Shown in pieces: positions 9,482 to 18,563 of a stretch of DNA of 64,000 bases. The notes under the pieces are model-generated. The model did no database searches and had not been told where the DNA came from. It worked only from the letters and a program-made list of their open reading frames with translations. The stretch's first letter is position 1. Every line of letters begins with the position of its first letter. Made by a program: the position numbers and the translations under genes. The DNA comes from an uncultured Luminiphilus sp. (lineage in GTDB: Bacteria > Pseudomonadota > Gammaproteobacteria > Pseudomonadales > Halieaceae), in assembly GCA_943787485.1 (NCBI GenBank), contig CALSMP010000009.1:1-64000 (forward strand), read 5' to 3'.

Positions 9482-10825
9482 ATGACTAAAAACACCCAAG
9501 ACTCATCAAGCCTGACGCGCGCTGAGCTTTTAAGTTACTCCCTGCCTTCGGCGCCAACATCGATGCTGATGATGATGGTGATCGTCTATCTCGCGCCATT
9601 TTATGCTGCCGAAATGGGAATGGAGCTCGCAGCAGTTGGCGGCATATTTGCGTTGGCGCGTATCTGGGATGCTATTAGCGATCCGATAGTCGGAAATTTA
9701 TCCGACAAGACAAGAACAGTGTACGGCCGGCGAAAACCTTGGATCTTGTTGGGTACGCCCGCTCTAATGGTGTCACTCTACTTCTTATTGCAACCCCCTG
9801 AGGGAGTGGGCTTAAGTTACTTGGTCGTTGTAGCGATTGCTTTTTATCTCTCAATCACTGTCGTGCAAATACCCTATTTGTCCTGGGGCGCGGAACTCTC
9901 TCGGGATTATCAGGAGCGGATTCGAATCAACGGCTACCGAGAAGCCTTTACGATGATTGGTATTTTGCTGGTCGCTTCGGTTCCTCTTTTTTTCCTGCGG
10001 GGCAAAAATCCGACCGTCGCGGATATTGTCGAAGTCTTTACCTATGTGGTGCTGATTTTGCTTCCGCTCGCGGTGATACCTAGCTTGCTTTTTGCCCCTC
10101 AAGGAAATTTTAAAGAAACCCCAACCTTGAATTTACACAAAGCGGTTTTTGCTCTCAGGCGCAATAAGCCATTTTTGCGTCTTATGCTCGCGTCTTTGTT
10201 TATCTGGATCGGTGGCCACATCTACAACGCATCATCTCTTTTTTTGATGAAAGACGCGTTGGGATTTTCACCGAGCATGTTTTTGTGGTTCATGGTTGTG
10301 CAATACATTATGGCGTTGTTATTTATGCCTCTGGTGTTGCGCATAGGAGCACGTATAGGCAAGCATCGGGCTTTGATATGGATTGGGATGGCTTTTTTCC
10401 CGGTGCTGTGGCTCTATAATTTCGTAGAGCCGGCCAATGTGACACAGGTTGTCATTGTCTATGCGTTGAAAGGTATGGTGACGTCGGCAATTTGGATCAT
10501 GCCGCCAGCGATGGTGGCGGATACCGTCGAGTCAGGTCTCTTGGAAGATATTGGAGACGATACGGCGCTGTATATGTCGATTTACTTTTTCATCCAGAAG
10601 TTGGCTGCCGCTGTGGGAGTAGGTCTTGCATTACCGCTAGCGGCGAGTTTGGGTTTTGATCCGCAAGCCCCGGGGGGTGATACCTTTGGCATTCGATTTG
10701 TGGCCACGATGTTGCCGACGTTTATGGCCATTCCTGCGGTCTTTCTGCTGTTTCGGTATCCAATTGATGAACAACGTCACCGACAAATCAGGGAGGAACT
10801 CGAGGCCCGAGGTGAATTAGGATGA
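9482..10825 (+). CDS. MelB-type (GPH family) MFS symporter
   Basis: A 447-residue inner-membrane transporter with about 12 predicted membrane segments. The cation-site region ARIWDAISDPIVGNLSD and the following GRRKPWILLG are hallmarks of the glycoside-pentoside-hexuronide:cation symporter family (MelB-like). It probably imports, with Na+ or H+, a small product of the material taken up by the TonB receptor just upstream. Many family members in such clusters carry organic substrates other than sugars, so the substrate is left open. Confidence 0.88.
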   Translation: MTKNTQDSSSLTRAELLSYSLPSAPTSMLMMMVIVYLAPFYAAEMGMELAAVGGIFALARIWDAISDPIVGNLSDKTRTVYGRRKPWILLGTPALMVSLYFLLQPPEGVGLSYLVVVAIAFYLSITVVQIPYLSWGAELSRDYQERIRINGYREAFTMIGILLVASVPLFFLRGKNPTVADIVEVFTYVVLILLPLAVIPSLLFAPQGNFKETPTLNLHKAVFALRRNKPFLRLMLASLFIWIGGHIYNASSLFLMKDALGFSPSMFLWFMVVQYIMALLFMPLVLRIGARIGKHRALIWIGMAFFPVLWLYNFVEPANVTQVVIVYALKGMVTSAIWIMPPAMVADTVESGLLEDIGDDTALYMSIYFFIQKLAAAVGVGLALPLAASLGFDPQAPGGDTFGIRFVATMLPTFMAIPAVFLLFRYPIDEQRHRQIREELEARGELG

Positions 10826-10909
10826 AAACCAGGCGATGAACTCAATTGGGATGATGGGTGCTGCTTGGGTTCTCCCTGCAGGACTGTTTACAATCGGAGG
10901 CGACAGAGG

Positions 10910-12019
10910 ATGATCGATACCGCTGTACCCAACAGTGATTGGTACAGCAGCGATGCTGTATCGGCAAGCCAGCGCTTTAGCGCAGCTTGCACGGCGCGTT
11001 CGATCGCTGTTGAGGCCGCTGTTCACCCGCTACCCGATCCGCATGGGCGGCCCCTAAGCACCGACATTGCCTGGTTTGGCCCCGCGAATGCCAGTCGTTT
11101 ATTGGTGGTTGTGTCGGGTATGCACGGGCTGGAATGTTTGCCTGGATCGGCGATTCAGGTGGGCTGGATTGAGTCAGGTGCTCCCGACCACCTGCCAGCG
11201 GATACTGCGGTCTTGATGGTGCACCAAATCAACCCTTGGGGCTGTGCTTACCAGCGTCGCTTTAACGAGAACAACGTAGATTTAAACCGTAATTTTCTCG
11301 ATTTTTCAGAACCTCTACCATCCAATACGAAATATCCCACGGTACACGATGCGTTAAAGCCCGGTGGTGGGATGGGTGATTTTGGTGAGCAGGCGGGACC
11401 GTTTTTGGGCGGGCTGGTGGCCGAGCATGGGATTGAGGACACCATCGATTTGTTGATGGCCGGGCAGCATCAGTTTCCCGATGGTTTTGCCTATGGGGGA
11501 CAGGATGCCAGCTGGTCGCGGGCGTTACTGGAGCGCGTCGCAACGATCGACAAAGTCCTACGACGGCGCGTCTGCTATCTAGAGATACACTCAGGTCTGG
11601 GGCCCTATGGCTATGGTCAGCTCATATCGTTGCAGTTCGGCGCGGTACTTGCGCGCACACGACATTGGTTTGGTCAGTGGGTGTTTAACCCGCGAGCCGA
11701 TCGTAAGCCAGGGGAAGCGGGGCACCGAGAAGTTCCCGGCCATAGCGCTGATGGTTTCATGCGATTGTTTCCCGATGCCGAAGTAACCCCCGTCACCCTC
11801 GAGATGGGGACGTATTCTCCGCCAGAGACGCTAGCGCTACTGATGCGTGAGCATTGTCTTCACCAAGCTGCTGATGCGGCACCAGCGGGTGAGCTTGAAA
11901 TGGTGCGCAGTCAGCTGCAGGAAATGCATTGTCCTGCTGATCCTGAGTGGCGCGCCGCTAATTGGACCCGGGGAATGCAGGTGATTCGTCAGGCGCTGGC
12001 AGGGCTCAACGATGATTGA
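10910..12019 (+). CDS. DUF2817 / M14-like zinc carboxypeptidase family protein
   Basis: About 369 residues from the ATG at 10910, which has AGAGG just upstream; a longer TTG start at 10865 is less likely. The zinc site of the M14/aspartoacylase-like fold is visible: HGLE in SGMHGLECLPGSA gives His and Glu, HSGLGPYG gives the third ligand, and the Glu in VTLEMGTY fits the catalytic base. RRFNENNVDLNRNF is the conserved DUF2817 block. By family it should cleave an amide or peptide bond next to a carboxylate. It opens the nitrogen-compound cluster, and its stop overlaps the start of the PLP lyase. Confidence 0.8.
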   Translation: MIDTAVPNSDWYSSDAVSASQRFSAACTARSIAVEAAVHPLPDPHGRPLSTDIAWFGPANASRLLVVVSGMHGLECLPGSAIQVGWIESGAPDHLPADTAVLMVHQINPWGCAYQRRFNENNVDLNRNFLDFSEPLPSNTKYPTVHDALKPGGGMGDFGEQAGPFLGGLVAEHGIEDTIDLLMAGQHQFPDGFAYGGQDASWSRALLERVATIDKVLRRRVCYLEIHSGLGPYGYGQLISLQFGAVLARTRHWFGQWVFNPRADRKPGEAGHREVPGHSADGFMRLFPDAEVTPVTLEMGTYSPPETLALLMREHCLHQAADAAPAGELEMVRSQLQEMHCPADPEWRAANWTRGMQVIRQALAGLNDD

Positions 12020-13022
12020 TGACCGAATCATTCCGCCCGAGCTGGCATTGGAGCACCTGCGGGCGACGCGCGCGCGAGTGGCACCCTTTGTTGTGGAAAC
12101 CCCCAGCGTGCGCTGGCATTCAGGAGAGCTACTGTCGTTGTTGCCCGAGGAGACTGAAGTATGGGCGAAGCTGGAGTTATTTCAATGCGCAGGCACTTTC
12201 AAACCTCGTGGTGCGATGAATGTCATGTTGCATTTGGATGCTGCAGCGCGAGAACGGGGTGTGACTGCAGTTAGTGCGGGAAACCATGCGATTGCCACCG
12301 CTTTTTGTGCGCGGCAGCTGGGTATTGATGCCCAGGTATTCATGCCTAAATTTGCGCGTGCTTACCGCATTGCCAAGGCCCAGGCCTTGGGAGCTACGGT
12401 GGTTTTATGTGACACCCAAACGGAAATGTTTGAACGAGCCCAGGCCTTACAGCGCGAGCGCGGCAGAACCTTTATTCACCCGTTTGAAGGACCGCTGACG
12501 CTGCAAGGTAGTGCCGGTGTCGGGCTAGAAATTGCGGAACAGATGCCTGATCTCGATGCCATGATCGTACCCATTGGCGGAGGAGGATTGGCGGGAGGTG
12601 TCGCCGCGGCCTTGCGTCAATTGCGTCCAAACTTGGCTATTTATGGGGTCGAGCCCGAAGGAGCCAATATGATGTCGATGAGTATTGCCCAGGGTGGCGT
12701 CATGCAGCGTGAGCAGGTGAAGTCTATTGCTGACAGCCTGTGCCCCCCCCGCACCGAACCATTCAGCTTTAGTGTGTGTAATGCGTTGCTGGATGAGATC
12801 GTGCTTATTGATGACGAGGCACTGCTACGAGCTATGGCACTGATATTGTCCGATCTAAAGTTGGTGGTTGAGCCGGCGGCAGCGGCTTCACTGGCGGCTC
12901 TCTGCGGTCCCCTGCGTGACCGTCTGGCAGGTAAACGGGTTGGCACACTTTGCTGCGGTACCAATATTGCCAGTGAGGATTACCTAGCCCTCATGGCGAA
13001 TTCCATGAATACCTCACATTGA
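12012..13022 (+). CDS. PLP-dependent threonine/serine dehydratase-like lyase
   Basis: A 336-residue fold-type II PLP enzyme. The Schiff-base lysine lies in GTFKPRGAMN, the substrate loop is SAGNHAIATAF, and the phosphate cradle is GGGGLAGGV. There is no C-terminal ACT domain, as in catabolic TdcB-like or EutB-like enzymes. The usual reaction is beta-elimination of a hydroxy-amino acid to a 2-oxo acid and ammonia through an enamine/imine, which would make the nearby RidA useful. It overlaps the upstream gene by eight bases, so the two are coupled. The exact substrate is unknown. Confidence 0.87.
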   Translation: MIDDRIIPPELALEHLRATRARVAPFVVETPSVRWHSGELLSLLPEETEVWAKLELFQCAGTFKPRGAMNVMLHLDAAARERGVTAVSAGNHAIATAFCARQLGIDAQVFMPKFARAYRIAKAQALGATVVLCDTQTEMFERAQALQRERGRTFIHPFEGPLTLQGSAGVGLEIAEQMPDLDAMIVPIGGGGLAGGVAAALRQLRPNLAIYGVEPEGANMMSMSIAQGGVMQREQVKSIADSLCPPRTEPFSFSVCNALLDEIVLIDDEALLRAMALILSDLKLVVEPAAAASLAALCGPLRDRLAGKRVGTLCCGTNIASEDYLALMANSMNTSH

Positions 13023-13115
13023 ATAAGAAAAAGCACCGCGAGCATAAACAGTTAGGCCGTCGCTGTCCTAGCATATTCAAGTAGTCGAGAGGATAAATTC
13101 CAAAGCAGGGAGGCG

Positions 13116-14072
13116 ATGATGTCAGAGTTGTTCGTGGTGGCGGCTGTTCAGTGGGCACCCGAGGCCTTGAATCCAGCAGCCGGCGCCGACAAAGCCGCTG
13201 CGGCTATACGCGAGGCCAGTGCTGGCGGCGCGAAGCTTGTAGTCTTTCCCGAGTGCTGGTTGCAGGGTTATCCCTATTGGTCGGGGCTGAAGCCCAGCAG
13301 TGACGAGTATCAAGCCTGTCGGCGCCTAAGCTTTGAAGCATCCATTCAGATTGATTCGCCGGTGCTAAAACCTGTGCTGGAAGCAGCCAAAGACTGCCAG
13401 TGCACTGTTGTGCTGGGGGTGCAGGAACGATCTGGGGGAACCCTGTTTTGCACGCTCCTCTACATCAGCCCCGATGGAGACATCCTGGGAAGTCAGCGAA
13501 AATTGATACCGACCCAGGCCGAGCGACTGGTGTGGGGGCGGGGTGATGGCTCGGATATCCGTGCCTATGAAACCCCTGTGTGTAGATTAGGAGGCCTGAA
13601 CTGTTTTGAACATCAGATGGCGACTGCGCGACTGGCTTTATGTTCTCTTAACGTAGAGGTACATGCCGCCGCTTGGCCCGGGCACGCTTTCCTCAATCCC
13701 ATCATCGACGCATCGACTCGTCATCTGGCTCATGAAAACGCCTGCTTTGTGGTGGTAGCTCGTGAGATTATGTCGGCGGATCGTTTGTCATCGGAGTTGC
13801 CTGTTAGCGAGGAAAATGCCGGTCACTGGCATGCGCAGGGTGGTAGCGCGATTATCGCTCCCGGCGGTATGTATTTGGTTGAGCCGGTCTATGACGAAGA
13901 GACGATTATCATGGCGGAGATCAATCTTGCCGACATCTCTGTGCATAAATGGTTTTTCGATGGTACTGGGCATTACTCGCGTCCAGATGTGTTCCAACTG
14001 CATTGGGACAAGCGGCCCAAGCCGGCGGTCGCTGTGATCGACCATCAGATCCCGGTTCGAAAGGATGATTAA
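13116..14072 (+). CDS. Nitrilase-family carbon-nitrogen hydrolase
   Basis: About 318 residues with the Glu-Lys-Cys triad of the nitrilase superfamily: Glu in VVFPECWLQGYPYW, Lys in QRKLIPTQAERLVWG and Cys in GGLNCFEHQ. GLNCFEH matches the true nitrilase branch (nitrile to acid plus ammonia) more than the amidase branch. Two adjacent ATG codons (13116, 13119) follow GGGAGG; the second has the better spacing. Its end overlaps the diheme cytochrome gene (ATGATTAA), so it belongs to the same operon. The substrate is unknown; an aliphatic nitrile or cyano intermediate is possible. Confidence 0.9.
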   Translation: MMSELFVVAAVQWAPEALNPAAGADKAAAAIREASAGGAKLVVFPECWLQGYPYWSGLKPSSDEYQACRRLSFEASIQIDSPVLKPVLEAAKDCQCTVVLGVQERSGGTLFCTLLYISPDGDILGSQRKLIPTQAERLVWGRGDGSDIRAYETPVCRLGGLNCFEHQMATARLALCSLNVEVHAAAWPGHAFLNPIIDASTRHLAHENACFVVVAREIMSADRLSSELPVSEENAGHWHAQGGSAIIAPGGMYLVEPVYDEETIIMAEINLADISVHKWFFDGTGHYSRPDVFQLHWDKRPKPAVAVIDHQIPVRKDD

Positions 14073-14661
14073 GTCGAGCTCCTTAATGTGCCTGTTCCTG
14101 ACGGCCGTTATCACGTCTTTGGCTCTGGCAGAGGGTGAGCCACCGTCCGTATACATCGTCTGCGTCAGCTGTCACGGCGAAGAAGGAGAGGGCAGCCCTG
14201 TGATACCGGTACCCCCAATTGCCGGTCAGCATGCGGGGTATTTACGCGGGCAATTATTGGCGTTTCGCAGCGGTGATCGGGGTGATCACCTCGCTGACAC
14301 CTGGGGTCGGCAAATGGCGCTGATGACGAAGCCGTTGACCGATACCGATATTGACCGGCTGGCGCTTTTTCTCGCCGAGCAACCTCGTTGGGTGCGAGCG
14401 GAGCAACCACAGCTCTTAGAAGATAATGATAAGCGTGCCTGCATGACCTGCCACGATCCGGCTAATACGTCGGCCGAGTCAACTACTCCAATCATCGCAG
14501 GCATGCCGGAAGCCTATCTTTATAGGCAACTGGTGCATTACCGTGATGGTATTCGCTCTGCGTCGATAGATGGTGCGCCTAATCCCATGTCTGCACTCAT
14601 CACCACGGATATGACTGACCTGATGCTTCAGGAATTGGCGCGGTTTTTTTCGGGCCTCTAA
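14065..14661 (+). CDS. Diheme c-type cytochrome (cytochrome c4-like)
   Basis: A 198-residue periplasmic protein with a signal peptide ending near ALAEG and two haem-binding CxxCH motifs (CVSCH, CMTCH) in two similar halves. Each half has the distal Met region expected of class I cytochromes (RQMALM and NPMSALI). It is cytochrome c4-like in length. It overlaps the nitrilase gene, so an electron-transfer step, perhaps taking electrons from a periplasmic or membrane dehydrogenase, seems to belong to the pathway. The electron donor is not identified. Confidence 0.85.
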   Translation: MIKSSSLMCLFLTAVITSLALAEGEPPSVYIVCVSCHGEEGEGSPVIPVPPIAGQHAGYLRGQLLAFRSGDRGDHLADTWGRQMALMTKPLTDTDIDRLALFLAEQPRWVRAEQPQLLEDNDKRACMTCHDPANTSAESTTPIIAGMPEAYLYRQLVHYRDGIRSASIDGAPNPMSALITTDMTDLMLQELARFFSGL

Positions 14662-14697
14662 AACCCCCATGTAAATTAACTGACAAAGGAGTGCCGC

Positions 14698-15049
14698 ATG
14701 GCGTTGAAACCCCACTTTTCACCGGCAAAAAGGGCTGGTGACTTCATCTTTGTCTCGGGGCAATTGCCCTTTGATTCCGATATGAAAATTGTTGAGGGAG
14801 ATGTGGCGCGTCAGACCGAGGTCGTGATTGAACACATAAGCCGGGCTCTGGCGGGTGTGGGTGCAGAGCTAGGAGACGTGGTGAAAACTATGGTGTGGCT
14901 ATCTGATCCCGCGGATTTTTCCCGTCTTCAATGCGACCTATGCTCAATTTTTTACCGAGGGACCACCTGCTCGCGCAACGGTAGGTTCGTTTCTTATGGT
15001 CGAGGGTGCGCTTGTCGAGATCGAAGCCATTGCGCATAAACCCCTGTAA
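14698..15049 (+). CDS. ridA: RidA-family enamine/imine deaminase (frameshifted by one extra base)
   Basis: The first part (FIFVSGQLPFDSDM, TEVVIEHISRAL, VVKTMVWLSDPADFSR) is a clear RidA/YjgF protein. The frame then breaks near 14926. Removing one C there continues in the next frame with FNATYAQFFTEGPPARATVG and ends EAIAHKPL, giving 116 residues, a normal RidA length; the Arg of ARATVG is the conserved carboxylate-binding residue. The break is probably a sequence error. RidA hydrolyses reactive 2-aminoacrylate-type imines, which the PLP lyase in this operon could release. A good ribosome site (AAGGAG) precedes the ATG. Confidence 0.82.
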
Positions 15050-15060
15050 GCGGAGGCTTT

Positions 15061-17153
15061 ATGGAAGTTGCAGTTTTGGGTGGTGGGCACGGTTGCTATG
15101 CGGCGGCGGTGCATCTATCAGAGCAGGGTCATCGAGTGCGTTTTTGGCGTCGGGACCGTGCGGCCTTTGCGCCGGTTCTCGATTCGGGGGTAGTACGTGT
15201 CAAGGATTTCAGGGGCGAGCGCGATGTCAGCGTTGCCTTGCCGACCACCGATCTCGCAAACCGCGGTCGCAGGTGCCGAGCTCATTGTTATCCCTTTGCC
15301 ATCGCTTTCTCATGAAGCGCTGTCCGAGCAACTGGCCCCCGTATTGGAAGACGAGCAAGTGGTGTTTTTACCCCCGGGTACTTTCGGTTCTTTCTTGTTT
15401 GCACGGGCACTCAACCGGAGCGGCAATCTTGCCAAGGTGAGTTTTGCCGAAACCGGAACGCTGCCCTATCTGGCGCGTAAGCACGATAGCAACTTGGTAG
15501 TTATTAGTGGCTATGCCACCCCGCCTACCTACCGGTGTGTTTCCCGCCTGCAACAGCGAAGTGGCGTTGGCGACTATTGCCAAGGCGTATCCGGTCGAGC
15601 CCTGCTCGGATGCGTTGAGCGGAGCGTTGATGAACGCGGGGCCCATTATTCATCCACCTTTGATTTTGATGAATGCCGGTCCGCTTGAGCACTTTGATGC
15701 CTGGGATATTCACAATGAGGGCACCCAGCCGGCTATCCGACGGGTCACGGATGCCCTTGACGCTGAACGAATTGCCCTGCGCGAGGCGCTGGGTTACGGC
15801 GCGCCACATTTTCCGCTGCGTGATCATTACAACAAGGCGGGCGAGGGAGAGGAGTGGATGTACGGTCGTGCTGCCCACGAAAGACTGACCGATAGTGGTG
15901 ATTGGCGCGAAGATATCGACCTGAGGCAGCATCGTTATATGCTGGAGGACACTCGGTTGGGTTTGTCATTTCTGGTGTCAGTGGGGCGCTGGCTGGGGGT
16001 GCCGACGCCCGTGGCGGCGGGTTTGCTAAGTATTGCCACTCCCGTTGCAGAGCGTCCACTCTATGAAGAGGGTCGAACCCTGGAGTCCTTGGGACTCAGT
16101 GGCTATTCGCAGGATCAACTTCAAAACTTGCTGCAGCAGGGATTCAAGACCGCGGGTGACCCGCAGCAAACCATCGGTGTGCTGGGTGCGGGCCGTATGG
16201 GGCGAGGTATCGCACTGGCCTACGCGTTTGCCGGGGTTTCGGTGCGCATGGTTGATATGAAAGCGCGAAGCGCTGAGCAGTGGCAGCAGTTCCAGCAGAC
16301 CCTGGACAGAGAGTTAGCTTTGGACCTGGATTTTCTGGTGGATGTGGGACTTCTCGCAGCTGCAGACCGTGAGGTCGTGAGCGCAAAAATGTCATGCGTG
16401 CCTGCCGAGCAAGCCGCACGCGCGCTGGATGCGTGCGATATTGTTTATGAAGCCGTACCGGAGGTAAAGGACGCCAAGCGCGCGTGTTTTGATTTTGTTA
16501 ATCGCCAACTTCGCCAGGACGTGGTGGTGGCATCGACGACGTCTACATTTTTGGTAAGCGAGCTGGCGGCCATGGTGGAACACCCTGAGCGCTTTGTGAA
16601 TGCGCACTGGCTAAACCCGGCGCATTTGATACCACTGGTTGAGATTAGTCGCACGAATGACGTGGATCCTCTTGCCCTTGCCCGTTTGGAGGCGTCATTG
16701 CAAAGTATTGGCAAGATTTCGGTGGTTTGCTCGGCGTCACCAGGATACATCGTTCCGCGCATTCAAGCCTTGGCCATGAATGAAGCTGCGCGGCTAGTGG
16801 AAGAGGGCGTCGCCAGTGCCGAGGAGGTCGACCGGGCTATCAATGCTGGTTTCGGACCGCGCTTCGCTGTTTTGGGATTGCTCGAATTTATCGACTGGGG
16901 CGGCGGCGACATCCTTTACTATGCCTCCAACTATTTGGCAGAAAAAGTCGATGCCCGCTATCTGCCGCCAGCCATCGTCGAAAACAATATGCACGCCGGT
17001 CTCAATGGCGTGCGTGAGGGCCGTGGATTCTTCGACTATACCGGCATGGACACGGTGGTCTATCGCCAGAAACGTCTTCGGGAATTCGTCGAGTTATTAG
17101 GTCACCGCGGCCTGTTGCCGAGATTTGGCGCCGCAGCTGAGCTGCTTGGGTAG
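15061..17153 (+). CDS. Opine dehydrogenase / 3-hydroxyacyl-CoA dehydrogenase fusion (two frameshifts)
   Basis: After removing one extra base near 15262 and one near 15521, this is a single protein of about 696 residues. Residues 1 to about 360 form an octopine/nopaline-dehydrogenase-like enzyme: an N-terminal Rossmann motif VLGGGHGCYAAA, then PTGVFPACNSE and a helical domain with NAGPIIHPP. Residues about 368 to 690 form a 3-hydroxyacyl-CoA dehydrogenase with its own NAD motif VLGAGRMGRGIA and the catalytic-region NAHWLNPAHLIPLVE. The junction, about nine residues long, is in one uninterrupted frame, so the fusion is not created by the frame repairs. It sits between ridA and the amidase gene. 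The substrate is unknown. Confidence 0.78.
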
Positions 17154-17156
17154 CGC

Positions 17157-18560
17157 GTGAACATGGCGGCGTTAAAAGACAGCGGCATTTTAGCGCCATC
17201 GGTGGAACCGCTCTGCTGGCTGTCCGTCACGGGATTATTGACTGCTTACCGCCGAGGCGAAACCGACCCCGTGGCGGTCACGTCGGCATTGTTGGCGCGA
17301 ATTGAACGGCTTAATCCGACGCTTTCTGCTTTCGAATCTGTATTCGCTGAGCCTGCGTTGGTTGCCGCCCGCGCCTCTGCAGAACGCTGGGCCCGAGTGG
17401 CTCAATCCGATGACTCTGGGGTTCGGCCATTGGAAGGCGTGCCTGTGGCCATCAAGGACTTGTTGACTACTGTCGAGGGCCCTACCAGCGCAGGCACTGA
17501 TTTTCTTGCAGGCTATCTTTCGAGGAAAGACGCAGCTGTGGTGCGTCGCTTACGTGACGCGGGTGCGATTATATTGGGTAAAACAGCGATGACTGAAGGG
17601 GCGTTCGCGCAGCACCACCCCGCGCGTATTACTCCCGTCAATCCTTGGGCTCCCGACCGAAGCCCCGGTGTTTCATCATCTGGATCAGCCGTGGCAGTAG
17701 CTGCAGGCTTGTGCCCCATCGCCTTGGGCACTGACACCGGCGGCTCCATACGCTTTCCCTGTGGCAACAACCGACTGGTGGGGCTTAAGCCAACGGTGGC
17801 TACTTTCGACGAGGGAGGCTGCTTCCCTTTGTCCTCAGGGCTGGATCATATCGGCCCGATCGTTCGCTCGGTGCAAGATCTTGAGGTGGCCATGCTGGCC
17901 ATGGGTTGGAATCCCAAGCCCGTAAGCGTGACCTCTGGACGAGTGGCGGTTGATCGAAAACAGCTGTCGCAACGCTGTGATCCGAAGATTCGCAGTTTGC
18001 TTGAGGTCAATCTGGAGGGGCTAGAGCGGCTGGGCTACCAACTTGTGGATTACGATCTTGAGGCTGTGCAATGGCCACTGGCGATGGGGTGGCTGGATAG
18101 GGTGGGTGTGTCAGCCCTGCGTGAGCACCAGAAATTTCATGTGCGTCACGCGAAACAGTATGGGCCGGCCTTTAGTTGGTTGTTAGAACATGGCGAGCGT
18201 GTTACGACAGACCGGTTGCGCGAGCTGGAGCATATGAGTGCCGCCTGGAGTAGAGAGCTTGATCACCTGCTCTCTGGTGTCGATGCCTTGGTTTGCCCCG
18301 TCTCGGCCTATCCCAACCCGCCCTTGGGTAACTCGGGTGCCCCTCCATCACCGGAGGCTATAGCCAACTCGGTGTATTACACCGCGCCTTTTAATTTCTC
18401 GGGCCATCCGGCGTTGACGCTACCCATGGGGTTTGTCGATGGTGCACCTTCTGGATTTCAACTGATTGGCCAGAGCCATAACGAGGCAGGTCTGATTGCG
18501 TTGGGGCAACGCATTCAAGAAGCCCAGCCGTGGTCTGATCATCCGACAGAATTTGAGTGA
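17157..18560 (+). CDS. Amidase (amidase-signature family)
   Basis: About 467 residues. The Ser-cisSer-Lys triad of the amidase-signature family is visible: Lys in GVPVAIKDLL, the Gly/Ser-rich block SSSGSAVAVAAG, and the nucleophile Ser in TDTGGSIRFPCG. It hydrolyses an amide to a carboxylate and ammonia (or an amine). The GTG at 17157 is four bases after the fusion-gene stop; an ATG two codons later is equally possible. Within this operon it could act on an amide intermediate beside the nitrilase. It is not a GatA homologue by context. Confidence 0.88.
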   Translation: MNMAALKDSGILAPSVEPLCWLSVTGLLTAYRRGETDPVAVTSALLARIERLNPTLSAFESVFAEPALVAARASAERWARVAQSDDSGVRPLEGVPVAIKDLLTTVEGPTSAGTDFLAGYLSRKDAAVVRRLRDAGAIILGKTAMTEGAFAQHHPARITPVNPWAPDRSPGVSSSGSAVAVAAGLCPIALGTDTGGSIRFPCGNNRLVGLKPTVATFDEGGCFPLSSGLDHIGPIVRSVQDLEVAMLAMGWNPKPVSVTSGRVAVDRKQLSQRCDPKIRSLLEVNLEGLERLGYQLVDYDLEAVQWPLAMGWLDRVGVSALREHQKFHVRHAKQYGPAFSWLLEHGERVTTDRLRELEHMSAAWSRELDHLLSGVDALVCPVSAYPNPPLGNSGAPPSPEAIANSVYYTAPFNFSGHPALTLPMGFVDGAPSGFQLIGQSHNEAGLIALGQRIQEAQPWSDHPTEFE

Positions 18561-18563
18561 GCT

